The notes under the pieces: generated by a model | Databases searched by the model: none | Told to the model about the DNA's origin: nothing | The model's input: the letters and a program-made list of their open reading frames with translations, nothing else | Translations under genes and position numbers: made by a program | Part shown: positions 1 through 7,880 of the stretch, one piece after another | Numbering within the stretch: position 1 is the stretch's first letter | Layout of the letters: each line of letters starts with the position of its first letter | From: JBFXAN01 sp050184225 | Lineage (GTDB): Bacteria > Chloroflexota > Dehalococcoidia > CAUJGQ01 | Direction of reading: 5' to 3' | Assembly (NCBI GenBank): GCA_050184225.1 | Contig: JBFXAN010000112.1 | Location: 1 to 21,071, forward strand | DNA: 21,071 bases

Positions 1-51
1 CACCCAACGACCGCGGAAAGGACGTCGTCAGCGAGACACCGATCTGCATGA

Positions 52-209
52 CCTAACCCCCCGGCCCCCTTCCCTCGCAGGGATGGGGGAGTCCTGGCAA
101 GCGATGGTTGAAGTGGGATGGGAAGGCCGCGGCCAAACGAGATACTGGCAGACTACGGTTGAGACGTACTCCCCCTTCCCTGCGAGGGAAGGGGGGTCGG
201 GGGGTTAGG
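52..209. repeat. Palindromic intergenic element, copy 1
   Basis: Two G/C-run arms at 52-83 and 177-209 are near-perfect inverted repeats of each other, about 32 nt each, and enclose about 93 bp. The right part contains its own tight hairpin at 171-195, with 11-bp arms and a 3-nt loop. The interior, read on the minus strand, resembles the element at 2609-2740: both have a GGGGGAG run followed about 20 nt later by TGCCAGTATCTC. It lies just past the stop of the minus-strand GreA-like gene, so it could also end that transcript. Bases 1-51 show no feature I can support. Confidence 0.75.
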
Positions 210-219
210 TAGACCCCGC

Positions 220-1020
220 CTACGACTCCACCGCCTCTAATCGGAACCGAATCATGCCGGCCGGGGCCGCGACCTCGACTTCATCGCCGGCCGAGCAGTT
301 GACGACGGCACGTCCGACCGGCGACTGCACGGAGATGCGTCGCTGGCGGGCATCAACCTCGCCAGGACCGACAAGGGTATATTCGATCTCCTGGTCGTTG
401 TCCAGCCGGCGCAGCCGGATCTTGCTGCCCATCCGCGCCCGGCCGCTGGCGTCGCCGGCGGCATCCACGACAACGGCGCGCTTCATGATCGATTCAAGCT
501 CGCGGATGCGCGCCTCCATGTGCGCCTGCTTCTCGCGGGCGGCATCCAGCGGCGCGTTCTCACGGAAGTCTTTATCCGCCATTGCCAGCCGCAACTCTTC
601 GGCCATTTCCGGCCGCCGCGAAAGCATCTCACTCAACTCGCTCTGCAGCGCGGCCAGACCTTCCTGCGACACTTCAATCCGCTCGGCCGTGAGCGTGTCA
701 CCGCCGCCATCGGTCACCCCGCTCCGGCGCAGGCGCAGGTGCAGCGCGAGGTTGACATCGGTATAGCCTTCCTTCCGCGCAAACGCGAGGAAGGATCGCA
801 CCGCCTCCAGACGGCGCTGTGCTTCTCCAGAACTCTTCGACGTTTCTTCGCCGTAACGCTCGATGTCGGCGGGCCGGAGTGTCTGCAACGTGCGGGTGGC
901 GCCAAACCAGCGGACGAAGTGCTGAATCGCCGCTCCATTGGATTTGGCGTCACGGGCCGATTGAAGATAGTGACTATTCGCATCCTGTAACGTGATCGCG
1001 GTGCCGGCGTGCTCAGCCAC
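220..1020 (-). CDS. GreA/GreB-family elongation factor with N-terminal recombinase-like SAM domain
   Basis: Encodes 266 residues from a GTG at 1020, chosen because AGGAGG lies 5 nt upstream; the longer open frame beyond it is antisense to rsmG. Residues about 112-185 form the GreA/GreB coiled-coil domain. Its tip keeps D151 and E154, which align with E. coli GreA Asp41 and Glu44, the acidic residues that stimulate RNA polymerase transcript cleavage. Residues about 193-264 form the C-terminal FKBP-like domain (GSKIRLRRLDN, YTLVGPGE, SPVGRA). GreA is normally about 158 residues. The extra N-terminal 90 residues (YLQSARDAKSNGAAIQHFV, then LRPADIERYGEE and RRLEAVRSFLAFARKEGY) resemble the SAM-like core-binding domain of tyrosine recombinases, with no catalytic recombinase domain. 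The cleavage-factor role is family-based; the role of the N-domain is unknown. Confidence 0.85.
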   Translation of the reverse strand: MAEHAGTAITLQDANSHYLQSARDAKSNGAAIQHFVRWFGATRTLQTLRPADIERYGEETSKSSGEAQRRLEAVRSFLAFARKEGYTDVNLALHLRLRRSGVTDGGGDTLTAERIEVSQEGLAALQSELSEMLSRRPEMAEELRLAMADKDFRENAPLDAAREKQAHMEARIRELESIMKRAVVVDAAGDASGRARMGSKIRLRRLDNDQEIEYTLVGPGEVDARQRRISVQSPVGRAVVNCSAGDEVEVAAPAGMIRFRLEAVES

Positions 1021-1054
1021 AGATCCTCCTCGCGGACATGGTCGGGATATCCTC

Positions 1055-1083
1055 ATCTTAGAAACGCCACTGTAACCCGTCAA
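1055..1083 (-). promoter_or_regulatory. Predicted sigma70-type promoter for the GreA-like gene
   Basis: Reading the minus strand, TTGACG (1083-1078) and TAAGAT (1060-1055) are separated by 17 bp. Transcription would start near 1048, giving a leader of about 28 nt before the GTG at 1020. This is a match to consensus by eye only. Confidence 0.5.
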
Positions 1084-1183
1084 ACAAGCGTGAAGGAATG
1101 GCCGCTCGCGCTCGCCACCAACCCACCACACCGATGCCGGACGGCTCATGTCCGTCGGTCCCAGTCGCTCATACGAGGCGCCG

Positions 1184-1867
1184 ATGAGCGACGAACGCAT
1201 ATCGCCGATCGACGATTCGCGGTTCACACGCTTTCGCGATCTGCTCGCGCAGGCGCCGTTCAATGTCACCTCGGTGCGCGACCCCTCGGATATCGAGCAA
1301 CGCCACATCGGTGAATCGCTGGCGCTCGTGCGGGCGCTGGCAGCCGCCGGCCACCTGCCATCAGGCGCCCGCGTGATCGATGTTGGCAGCGGCGGCGGGT
1401 TGCCGGGCATCCCGATGGCGATCGCCCGGCCGGATCTCGCGGTCGTGCTGCTCGAAGCGACCGGAAAGAAGGCCGACTTTCTCGAGGACGTAGCACAACG
1501 TTTGCATCTGCGCAACGTTCGCGTGCTCGCCGCCCGGGCCGAGGAGGCGGCCCATCAACCGGACGAGAGGGAACGATACGACCTCGCCACGGCCCGGGCG
1601 GTCGCTCCGCTGGCAACCCTGGTCGAACTGACCCTGCCGTTCGTTCGGGTCGGTGGAGCGCTCGCGGCGCTCAAAGGTTCCCGGGCGGACGAGGAGATCG
1701 CGGCCGCCGCCGTCGCCGTGCAACGCTGCGGTGGTGGTCTCATCGACATCCGCAGCCTCACCGCCGAGCAGTTCACACCCCGCCTCGTGATCGTGCCCAA
1801 GATCGCGCCGTCACCAGACGAGTTACCACGTCGATCAGGCATTCCTGCCAAACGGCCGCTCCGGTGA
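1184..1867 (+). CDS. rsmG: 16S rRNA (guanine527-N7)-methyltransferase RsmG
   Basis: Encodes 227 residues, the usual RsmG size. RsmG (GidB) uses S-adenosylmethionine to methylate N7 of G527 in the 530 loop of 16S rRNA; loss gives low-level streptomycin resistance in other bacteria. The SAM-binding motif VIDVGSGGGLPGIP is at about residues 64-77, followed by the LLEATGKKADFL block, the family AxARAVAPL and ALKGS motifs, and the typical PRRSGIPAKRPL C-terminus. ATG 1184 is preferred over in-frame ATG 1148 because GAGG precedes it at suitable spacing and family proteins start near there. It diverges from the GreA-like gene. In many bacteria rsmG sits near mnmG and parAB, which is not the case here. 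Confidence 0.95.
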   Translation: MSDERISPIDDSRFTRFRDLLAQAPFNVTSVRDPSDIEQRHIGESLALVRALAAAGHLPSGARVIDVGSGGGLPGIPMAIARPDLAVVLLEATGKKADFLEDVAQRLHLRNVRVLAARAEEAAHQPDERERYDLATARAVAPLATLVELTLPFVRVGGALAALKGSRADEEIAAAAVAVQRCGGGLIDIRSLTAEQFTPRLVIVPKIAPSPDELPRRSGIPAKRPLR

Positions 1868-1894
1868 GCGGGAACGGCATGGTACGATGCGGTC

Positions 1895-1960
1895 AGTTCC
1901 CGGTTCCTCGTCTTCGCTCCGACAGCCTTGCATGGAACCGGCAACCAGGAACCAGGAACT
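1895..1960. repeat. Small inverted repeat of GGTTCC type
   Basis: Fourteen-nt arms at 1895-1908 and 1947-1960 match as an inverted repeat with one mismatch. They lie between rsmG and the downstream membrane-protein gene. The reading frame stays open from a GTG at 1864 (overlapping the rsmG stop) through this repeat, but that extension is low-complexity and is more likely repeat DNA than protein. Confidence 0.5.
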
Positions 1961-1974
1961 CGCCCGGAGGGCGC

Positions 1975-2604
1975 ATGACCTTCAATCAGGCGGGCCGGCG
2001 GATGGTAAGTGCGGCCAGCTTTAACCCTGATGCCTACGACGATCTGCGGGATAACCCCGCGGCGACCGTCTACGCGGTTGGCGTGGTGGTGCTCTCGACC
2101 GTGCTGGCCGCGGTCGGCGGGCTGCTCTGGGCACGCTTCGCCGCCGCGCCGCCGGAGATCTTCAACGTCGATGTCCAGCGTTTTCTGATCAACTCCGTCC
2201 TGCTCGGCTCGATCTTCCAGATCGCGCTCTGGTTTGTCTGGGTGGGCCTGACCTGGTTCTTCCTTCGCCAGATCTTCTTTGTCACCGACGTCACGCCACA
2301 GGCGCTGATCCGCACGATGGGCTTCGCCTTTGCGCCGATGGCGCTCCAGATTCTCCTGGTCTTCCCGGTGCTGGAGTTTCCGGTAGGAATGTTCGCCGTC
2401 GCCGCCACCGCTGCCTGCTCGGTGTTAGCGGTCCGCGCCGCCTCCGGCGCAACCGCGGGCCAGGCGCTGATCGCGACGATGGCCGGCTTCCTGGTCTTCG
2501 TCCTCGCCCTGGGCATGCTCGGCACATCCGATACCGACCTCGCCCCCGGCATCTTTGCACTCGACCCGAACTCGATCTCGGTCTATCTGAAACTAGACCA
2601 GTAG
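1975..2604 (+). CDS. Yip1-domain-like integral membrane protein
   Basis: Encodes 209 residues. The ATG at 1975 is preceded by GGAGGG (1966-1971), which makes it a better start than the in-frame GTG at 1864. Hydrophobic segments at about residues 31-53, 74-98, 118-137, 138-156 and 164-184 predict five membrane helices. A short cytosolic N-terminus carries the FNPDAYDDLRDNP stretch, and the loop VTDVTPQALIRTMGFAFAP is typical of bacterial YIP1-family proteins (PF04893), whose function is unknown. It lies 107 bp downstream of rsmG in the same direction, so co-transcription is possible. No catalytic residues are apparent. The membrane topology is secure; the Yip1 assignment is moderate. Confidence 0.7.
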   Translation: MTFNQAGRRMVSAASFNPDAYDDLRDNPAATVYAVGVVVLSTVLAAVGGLLWARFAAAPPEIFNVDVQRFLINSVLLGSIFQIALWFVWVGLTWFFLRQIFFVTDVTPQALIRTMGFAFAPMALQILLVFPVLEFPVGMFAVAATAACSVLAVRAASGATAGQALIATMAGFLVFVLALGMLGTSDTDLAPGIFALDPNSISVYLKLDQ

Positions 2605-2608
2605 GACA

Positions 2609-2740
2609 GCCCTCACCCCCGGCCCCCTCTCCCGTCGGGACGGGAGAGGGGGAGCCTCACTTAACCAAGGTTTGCCAGTATCTCCCGTCGCCCGCACCGG
2701 CGGGAGAGGGGTGGCGAGCGCAGTGAGCCGGGGTGAGGGC
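2609..2740. repeat. Palindromic intergenic element, copy 2; probable bidirectional terminator
   Basis: The ends are perfect 11-bp inverted repeats (GCCCTCACCCC at 2609-2619 and its complement at 2730-2740). Inside is a near-ideal stem-loop with 14-bp arms (2623-2636 and 2639-2652). The interior shares the TGCCAGTATCTC block with the element at 52-209. It sits exactly between two convergent genes (stops at 2604 and 2756), so it could end transcripts from both sides. The size and terminal repeats resemble a REP/MITE-type element. Confidence 0.7.
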
Positions 2741-2755
2741 CGCGCCGACGGCGCG

Positions 2756-3964
2756 TCAATAGATGACCTGCTCCACCACGAACTCGACCACCTCCTCCTG
2801 ACTGTGGCCGAGGAGGTTTTGGAACACCTCTTCGTTGTGCTCGCCCATCAGTGGCGCGAGGGCCAGCGGCAGACGTTCGCCGTTCCAGAGCAACGGCTCC
2901 TGCTGGACCAAGATATCGACGCCTTCCGGGTGGGCGAAGGTGACGAAGTGGCCGCGCATTCCGGGGTCGTGTTCGGCGAGGTCAGCGACATCCTCAACGG
3001 GACTGGCGGGGACACCGAGCGACTGAAGCCGGTGGGCGATGGTCCACGCGTCTTCGATCAAAGTCCATTGCTGGATCGCCGCTTCGATCTCGTCTTCGGC
3101 GGCGCGGCGACCCGCTTCGTCGCGCAGGTCCGGGCGGGCAGCGAGGTCGGCGCGGTCCATCGCCGCGCAAAGCCGCGGCCATTCGGCGTCGTCGCGAACG
3201 GCGATCGCCACCCAGCGGTCATCACCGCGACAGGGGAAGACGCCATGCGGCACATACTCGCGCGAGCGGTTGCCGCGCCGTTCCGGCTCGTCGCCGTTGA
3301 CCAGGTATTCAAGCAGTTCCGTGTCGTGCAAGTGAAGAGCCGCCTCATATTGGGCGAGTTCCAGGTATTGCCCTTCGCCGGTCAGCTCTCGCTGATGGAG
3401 CGCCGCCATGATCTGCAGCGCGCCGAAGTAAGGTGTGGTGAAGTCGGAGTGCAGCGTGCCCAGCCCGACCGGCGGTCGATCCGCGAAGCCGGTGAGTCCG
3501 CTGACACCGGACATCGCCATGATGCCGTTGCCATAGGAACCCCAGTCCTTGCGCGGGCCGGTCTTGCCCATCACCGGCATGTTGACCACGATGATGTCCG
3601 GACGGATGCGGCGCAATTCGTCGTAGCTCAGGCCCCAGCGATCCAGACGGTCCGGCGTGAAGTTCGCACTGACGACATCGGAGCAACGGACGAGATCCTT
3701 GATCACCTCGATGCCGCGCGGCGTGCCGAGGTTGATCGTGACGCTCTTCTTGTTCGTATTGCCGTCGTTGAAGACGGCGTTCGTGTTCAGGCTGAGGATG
3801 TCCGGCGGCTGCACGCCGGTTTCGCGGATGCGGTCGACGCGCGAGAGCGACTCGACCTTGATCACCTCGGCGCCGAGGTCGGCCAGCAGCCGCGTCGTCA
3901 GCGGTCCGGCGATCAGCCAGCAGAAGTCGAGAAATCGGTATCCGGCCAGTGGCAGGTGTTGCAT
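2756..3964 (-). CDS. Class III CoA-transferase (CaiB/BaiF family), catalytic-type subunit
   Basis: Encodes 402 residues, the normal length for the family that moves CoA between acyl-CoA and a free acid. The N-terminal Rossmann block FLDFCWLIAGPLTTRLLADL runs into GAEVIKVE, followed by NKKSVTINL, GLSYDELRRIRPDIIVVN, GKTGPRKDWGSYG and ELTGEGQYLEL. D174 in LHSDFTTPYFGALQIMAAL aligns with the catalytic aspartate (Asp169) of formyl-CoA transferase. ATG 3964 starts 7 nt after the stop of the upstream paralogue; its ribosome site is weak, so translation may depend on coupling. It is the last gene of the six-gene operon. The substrate cannot be told from sequence. It may form a heteromer with the paralogue, like other two-gene class III systems. 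Confidence 0.9.
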   Translation of the reverse strand: MQHLPLAGYRFLDFCWLIAGPLTTRLLADLGAEVIKVESLSRVDRIRETGVQPPDILSLNTNAVFNDGNTNKKSVTINLGTPRGIEVIKDLVRCSDVVSANFTPDRLDRWGLSYDELRRIRPDIIVVNMPVMGKTGPRKDWGSYGNGIMAMSGVSGLTGFADRPPVGLGTLHSDFTTPYFGALQIMAALHQRELTGEGQYLELAQYEAALHLHDTELLEYLVNGDEPERRGNRSREYVPHGVFPCRGDDRWVAIAVRDDAEWPRLCAAMDRADLAARPDLRDEAGRRAAEDEIEAAIQQWTLIEDAWTIAHRLQSLGVPASPVEDVADLAEHDPGMRGHFVTFAHPEGVDILVQQEPLLWNGERLPLALAPLMGEHNEEVFQNLLGHSQEEVVEFVVEQVIY

Positions 3965-3971
3965 GGCACGC

Positions 3972-5243
3972 TCACACACGATCGGCGGTTGAGATCTGAT
4001 GAACAACTCCGGAGCGAAGCAATTCGATGATGGCGCCATCGTCCAGATGCGCAAGCCCGCGCAGCGCCTCAACCGAGTGCTCGCCCAGCATCGGCGCCCG
4101 CGCTGCCCGCCGCGGAAAGCGGCTTGAAAGGAAGGGCGGCACCGGCATCGTCAAGGGGCGTCCGAGTTGCGGATACTCCACATCCTCGAAGAACCCGCGT
4201 GCCTGGAGATGCGGGTCATTCGCCACGTCGCGAACTGAGTTCACCGGCAGCACGAGCAGGTGGCGGCGCTGCCCTGCTTCGACCAACTGCTCGCGGGTGA
4301 ACGACGCGCAGACCGCGGCGGTCATCTCCGCGATCTCGGCGGCGTGTGCCAGCCGGAAGCGGGGATCGCGCCACGCTTCATCCTGCAACTCGGTGCGGCC
4401 GGTTACCTCGGTGACCCAGCGCGCGTAGGCGTCCCAATACGGCGGCGGGATCGTGAAGGACACCCAGCGGCCGTCCGTCGCCTGATAGATGCTGCGGCCG
4501 CCGAGTGCGCCAAGGCCGCCGCGGCCGGGCCGCGTCCGATGCCAGTGCCAGTAGTTCTCGTTGCCGGTCTGGATCGTGGTCAGCATCACCGCCTCCTGCA
4601 TGCTGACCGTGATCCAGCCGCCACCCAGCCCGCGCGTCCGGGACATCGCCAGCGTCATCGCCGCCAGAGCCACGGCGAGCGACGCCTGTTTGTACGCCAG
4701 CTTCCCCGCCGGGAGATTGGGCGGATCGTCGGGAAAGCCGTTGAGATAGAGCAAGCCGCCGGCGGCAACGCCGATCAGGTCGGTAACCGGCATCTCCGGC
4801 GTGTCGCGGCGCAGGACGACATCGACGACGGCAACCCGGCCCGCCTCCTGCTCTTGCAGTCGTTCAAGGAGTCGCTTCACTGGTGCGGACTTCTCCAACG
4901 GCGCCACCACAACATCGACCGACGCGGCCATCCGTTCAATCAGATGCCAGGCTTTGTCTCGGTCGAGATCCAGCGCCACGCTCTTCTTGCCCGCGTTGTA
5001 GAGCAGGTGCGCCAGAGAACGTTCGACGCCCGGCGTTCCATCGACGAACGGACCGCGCCCTCGCAGCCGGTCGCCGTCGCTCGATTCCACCCGGTAGACG
5101 ATCGCACCGAGGTCGGCGAGCAGACGCGGCGCAAGCGCGACGGCTTCATCGGTCAGGTCGAGCACATGAACCGTTGACAGGGGGCGCCGGTCTGGTGGTT
5201 GCTGCGATGCTGTGTCCGCCGTCCGGCCGTTCGGATTCGTCAT
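3972..5243 (-). CDS. Class III CoA-transferase paralogue lacking the catalytic aspartate
   Basis: Encodes 423 residues from ATG 5243, whose first bases overlap the TGA of the upstream permease gene (ATGA). Family features are LLADLGAIVYRVES, NAGKKSVALDLD, the GLGGGWITVSMQEAVM block and a C-terminal domain with RDPRFRLAHAAEIAEM and HLQARGFFEDVEYPQLG. Aligned without gaps to the neighbouring paralogue around the active site, the catalytic Asp174 position is Tyr184 here (KLAYKQASLAVALAAM). This subunit is therefore probably not a CoA-transferase by itself and more likely a structural or substrate-binding partner of the next gene product. Heteromeric class III transferases with one non-catalytic subunit (for example BbsEF of toluene degradation) are known. 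The inactive-partner role here is inferred. Confidence 0.85.
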   Translation of the reverse strand: MTNPNGRTADTASQQPPDRRPLSTVHVLDLTDEAVALAPRLLADLGAIVYRVESSDGDRLRGRGPFVDGTPGVERSLAHLLYNAGKKSVALDLDRDKAWHLIERMAASVDVVVAPLEKSAPVKRLLERLQEQEAGRVAVVDVVLRRDTPEMPVTDLIGVAAGGLLYLNGFPDDPPNLPAGKLAYKQASLAVALAAMTLAMSRTRGLGGGWITVSMQEAVMLTTIQTGNENYWHWHRTRPGRGGLGALGGRSIYQATDGRWVSFTIPPPYWDAYARWVTEVTGRTELQDEAWRDPRFRLAHAAEIAEMTAAVCASFTREQLVEAGQRRHLLVLPVNSVRDVANDPHLQARGFFEDVEYPQLGRPLTMPVPPFLSSRFPRRAARAPMLGEHSVEALRGLAHLDDGAIIELLRSGVVHQISTADRV

Positions 5244-6148
5244 CGAATGTTCTTCAGTCGAGGATCGAGGAGGTCCCGCAGCCAATCGCCGAGCAGATTG
5301 CCGACGAGCGACACGGTGAGGATAGCAAGCCCTGGAATAGTCACAAGCCACCACGCAACCGTGATAAAGTTCCGGCCCTCGGAAACCATCGCACCCCACG
5401 ATGGAGTCGGCGGCGGCATGCCGACGCCGAGGAAGCTCAGTGCCGCCTCGATCAGGATGACGGTCGCGATATCGAGCGTCGCCAGGATCACGACCGCGTT
5501 CACCAAATTCGGGACAAGATGGCGGATCATGATCCAGCTATCGCTCGCGCCAATCGTGCGCGACGCCGTGACGAAGTCGCGCTCGCGCAGGCTGAGCACC
5601 TCGCCACGCACGAGGCGGGCATAGGACGCCCACCGCCAGACGACGATGATCGCCAACACGTTGGTCAGGCTTGGACCGTAGACCGCCGCGAGCAGCACCG
5701 CGAACAAGATCGCCGGCAGCGCGAGCTGCACGTCGACCAGGCGCATCAAGAAGCTGTCAATCAAGCCGCGACGATACCCTGCCATCAAGCCGAGAAAGGT
5801 GCCGAAGATCATCGAGCCTGGAATTGACACTGCCACGACGATCAGTGAGATGCGCGCGCCATAGATGACACGACTCAACACATCGCGACCGAGATTGTCG
5901 GTGCCGAGCGGATGCTCCCACGTGCCGCGATCCTGCCAGACCGGCGGCCGCAGCCGGTTTGTGAGCGATTGTTCGTTCGGTGCATAAGGCGCGAGGAGCG
6001 GCGCGAACACACCAGCGGCGACGAAAAGCACCAGGAGCGAGAGCAGAACCAACAAGACGGGCAAACCCCGGATCCGCAACCGCTGGCGCGGACGAGCGAG
6101 CACCATGTCCTGAGGCTGCGCGATCTGGCCGGCGACGCTCTGCGTCAT
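5240..6148 (-). CDS. ABC transporter permease, DppC/OppC type
   Basis: Encodes 302 residues. ATG 6148 follows a GGGGGGAAG ribosome site; the longer in-frame start lies inside the previous gene. The N-terminal OppC_N-like region has one membrane helix at about 29-54, then the family signature HPLGTDNLGRDVLSR (79-93). About five more helices carry the EAA loop ASRTIGASDSWIMIRHLVPN (195-214), which docks on the ATPase. The C-terminus LLGDWLRDLLDPRL is typical. It should form a heterodimer with the DppB-type permease encoded 16 bp upstream and import peptides or another small solute delivered by the lipoprotein encoded at 7880-9601. No partner ATPase is encoded in the window. Nickel or other solutes are alternatives, since these subfamilies are not separable by eye. 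Confidence 0.93.
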   Translation of the reverse strand: MTQSVAGQIAQPQDMVLARPRQRLRIRGLPVLLVLLSLLVLFVAAGVFAPLLAPYAPNEQSLTNRLRPPVWQDRGTWEHPLGTDNLGRDVLSRVIYGARISLIVVAVSIPGSMIFGTFLGLMAGYRRGLIDSFLMRLVDVQLALPAILFAVLLAAVYGPSLTNVLAIIVVWRWASYARLVRGEVLSLRERDFVTASRTIGASDSWIMIRHLVPNLVNAVVILATLDIATVILIEAALSFLGVGMPPPTPSWGAMVSEGRNFITVAWWLVTIPGLAILTVSLVGNLLGDWLRDLLDPRLKNIR

Positions 6149-6164
6149 TGGTGCTTCCCCCCGA

Positions 6165-7094
6165 TTATTGGGCGCGGATCCTCGGATCAATGATCGTGTA
6201 GCAGATGTCAACCAGCGCGTTGGCGAGCACGATCGAGGTTGCGATAAAGATCACGCCCACCTGAACAACGGGGTAGTCCGAGCTGTTAATCGACTGAATC
6301 ATCAGGCGGCCCATACCGGGCCAGGCGAATACCGTCTCGACCACGATCGCGCCGGCGATCACATGTCCAACCTGAATGCCGAGTATCGTCAGTACCGGTA
6401 CAAGAGCATGCCGGAGCGCGTGACGACGGAGGACCGCGAAGCCGGAGAGACCCTTCGCCCGCGCCGTCCGGATAAAGTCACTGCTCAACACATCAATCAT
6501 GCCGGAGCGTGTCAGCCGGACCACGGCGGCACAGCTGGCGGCGCCGAGTGTCACCGCCGGCAGGATCAGGTTTCGGATGCTACCCGATCCGCCGGTAGGG
6601 AACCAACCGAGCCGAACCGCAAACAACAGAATCAGCATCAGGCCGAGCCAGAAGTTCGGCGTCGCCTGACCGAGCAATGCCAGTGTTCGAGCAAGAAAGT
6701 CCGGCGGCGTGCCCCGCTTCACGGCCGAGAGCACGCCAACCGGGATGCCGACCACCAGCGAAAAGGCCAGCGCGGCAATGCCCAGTTGCAGCGTCGGCCA
6801 AAGCCGTGCCGTCACCTCCTCTAGCGCCGACTGTCGTGTCCGGAACGAGGTGCCCATGTCGAGGCGCGCCGAGTTGAGCAGGAAGCTGCCGTACTGGACA
6901 TAGAGCGGATCATTCAGCCCTTCTTCTTCTTTGATCTGATCGATCTCGGCCTGCGTCGCATCGATTGGCGCCATGATCGTGATTGGGTCGCCGGTCGCGC
7001 GGGCGACGACGAACACCACGGTAACGACGACCAATACAACAAAGACTGATTGCACCAGTCGAAGCGCGATGCTTCCCCAAAGGCGACCGCCCAT
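6165..7094 (-). CDS. ABC transporter permease, DppB/OppB type
   Basis: Encodes 309 residues from ATG 7094, 3 bp after the crotonase stop, implying tight coupling. There is an N-terminal helix at 13-32, a periplasmic region with GLNDPLYVQYGSFL and LDMGTSFRTRQ that is typical of DppB, and then helices near 102-122, 140-160, 175-192, 232-255 and 278-300. The EAA loop RTARAKGLSGFAVLRRHALR is at 209-228, and the C-terminus DICYTIIDPRIR is the family ending. It pairs with the DppC-type protein encoded directly downstream. The usual order in such operons is binding protein, then DppB; here a crotonase gene is interposed. Confidence in the family is high; the substrate is unknown. Confidence 0.94.
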   Translation of the reverse strand: MGGRLWGSIALRLVQSVFVVLVVVTVVFVVARATGDPITIMAPIDATQAEIDQIKEEEGLNDPLYVQYGSFLLNSARLDMGTSFRTRQSALEEVTARLWPTLQLGIAALAFSLVVGIPVGVLSAVKRGTPPDFLARTLALLGQATPNFWLGLMLILLFAVRLGWFPTGGSGSIRNLILPAVTLGAASCAAVVRLTRSGMIDVLSSDFIRTARAKGLSGFAVLRRHALRHALVPVLTILGIQVGHVIAGAIVVETVFAWPGMGRLMIQSINSSDYPVVQVGVIFIATSIVLANALVDICYTIIDPRIRAQ

Positions 7095-7097
7095 CGA

Positions 7098-7880
7098 TCA
7101 GGCCCCGACAAACTGCGGCGTCCGGCGTTCGCGCCAGGCCTGCCGGGCCTCAGCCGAATCGGACGTCCGCGTCGCGAAGTTTTGCATGAATGCCATGAAG
7201 CGGAGTTCGTCCTCCATCCCCGGATAGTAGGCGCGGTTGAGTCCCTCCTTGATGTGACCGTAGGTGCGGGTCGGCCCCTCGGCCAGCCGTTCGGCCAGTT
7301 CCTTCACCGTCGTCTCGAGCGCACCCGGTTCGGCGACGTGTGAGATAAGACCCAGCGTGAGCGCCTCTGCAGGCGAGAACTTTTCCCCTTCGAGAAGCAG
7401 CCGAGTCGCCTGCTTGGGGCCGACGTACCGCGGCAAGAGGACCATGCCCGCCGCGATCGCCCGCTTCGCGAAGACCAGTCCCAACGAGGCGTCAGCATCA
7501 ACGACGGCATAATCGGACGCGAGCACGATGTCCATTCCGGCGCCGAGACAGTAGCCATGGACCTGGGCGATCACCGGCTTCGGCACGCGGCGGATAGCGG
7601 ATTGCATCCGGTAGTAATGCACGACGCTGGCATAGGTGAGCGGCTCGCCCCGATCATACCCATCGTCCGGACGATTGCCGCTGACATCATCGCCGGCGCA
7701 GAAACCACGGCCGGCGCCCGCGATGATGATGACGCGTACCTCCGGCCGTAAACCCTCACAAGCGAGTGCATCGATCAGAGCGTTGCCCAGTTCGGCGTTG
7801 AGCGCGTTCAGCTTTTCGGGTCGGTTGAGCGTGATCCGTGTAATCGGGCCGCGCTCGACCACGAGCACTTGTCCGTCCAT
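7098..7880 (-). CDS. Enoyl-CoA hydratase/isomerase (crotonase) family protein with atypical active site
   Basis: Encodes 260 residues, standard crotonase length. The start ATG (7880) shares one base with the stop of the binding-protein gene (TGATG). The N-terminal LNRPEKLNALN, the oxyanion-hole block RGFCAGDDV (58-66) and KPVIAQVHGYCLGAGMDI are clear. The two glutamates that hydrate enoyl-CoA in rat ECH (Glu144, Glu164) align with D117 and F137 here, so ordinary hydratase chemistry is unlikely. The crotonase fold also supports isomerases, ring hydrolases, dehalogenases and decarboxylases that use other residues. The gene lies between a transporter binding protein and its permeases, suggesting it acts on a CoA derivative of the imported solute. 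Family assignment is secure; the reaction is unknown. Confidence 0.9.
   Translation of the reverse strand: MDGQVLVVERGPITRITLNRPEKLNALNAELGNALIDALACEGLRPEVRVIIIAGAGRGFCAGDDVSGNRPDDGYDRGEPLTYASVVHYYRMQSAIRRVPKPVIAQVHGYCLGAGMDIVLASDYAVVDADASLGLVFAKRAIAAGMVLLPRYVGPKQATRLLLEGEKFSPAEALTLGLISHVAEPGALETTVKELAERLAEGPTRTYGHIKEGLNRAYYPGMEDELRFMAFMQNFATRTSDSAEARQAWRERRTPQFVGA

Noticed and set aside
1864..1974. GTG start overlapping the rsmG stop as a 37-residue N-terminal extension of the membrane protein
   Set aside because: The extension reads through an inverted repeat and is unlike family N-termini; ATG 1975 has GGAGGG before it.
2672..4030. Long plus-strand frame of about 450 codons opposite the CoA-transferase
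   Set aside because: It is a GC-rich antisense shadow; the minus strand encodes an unmistakable CaiB/BaiF protein there.
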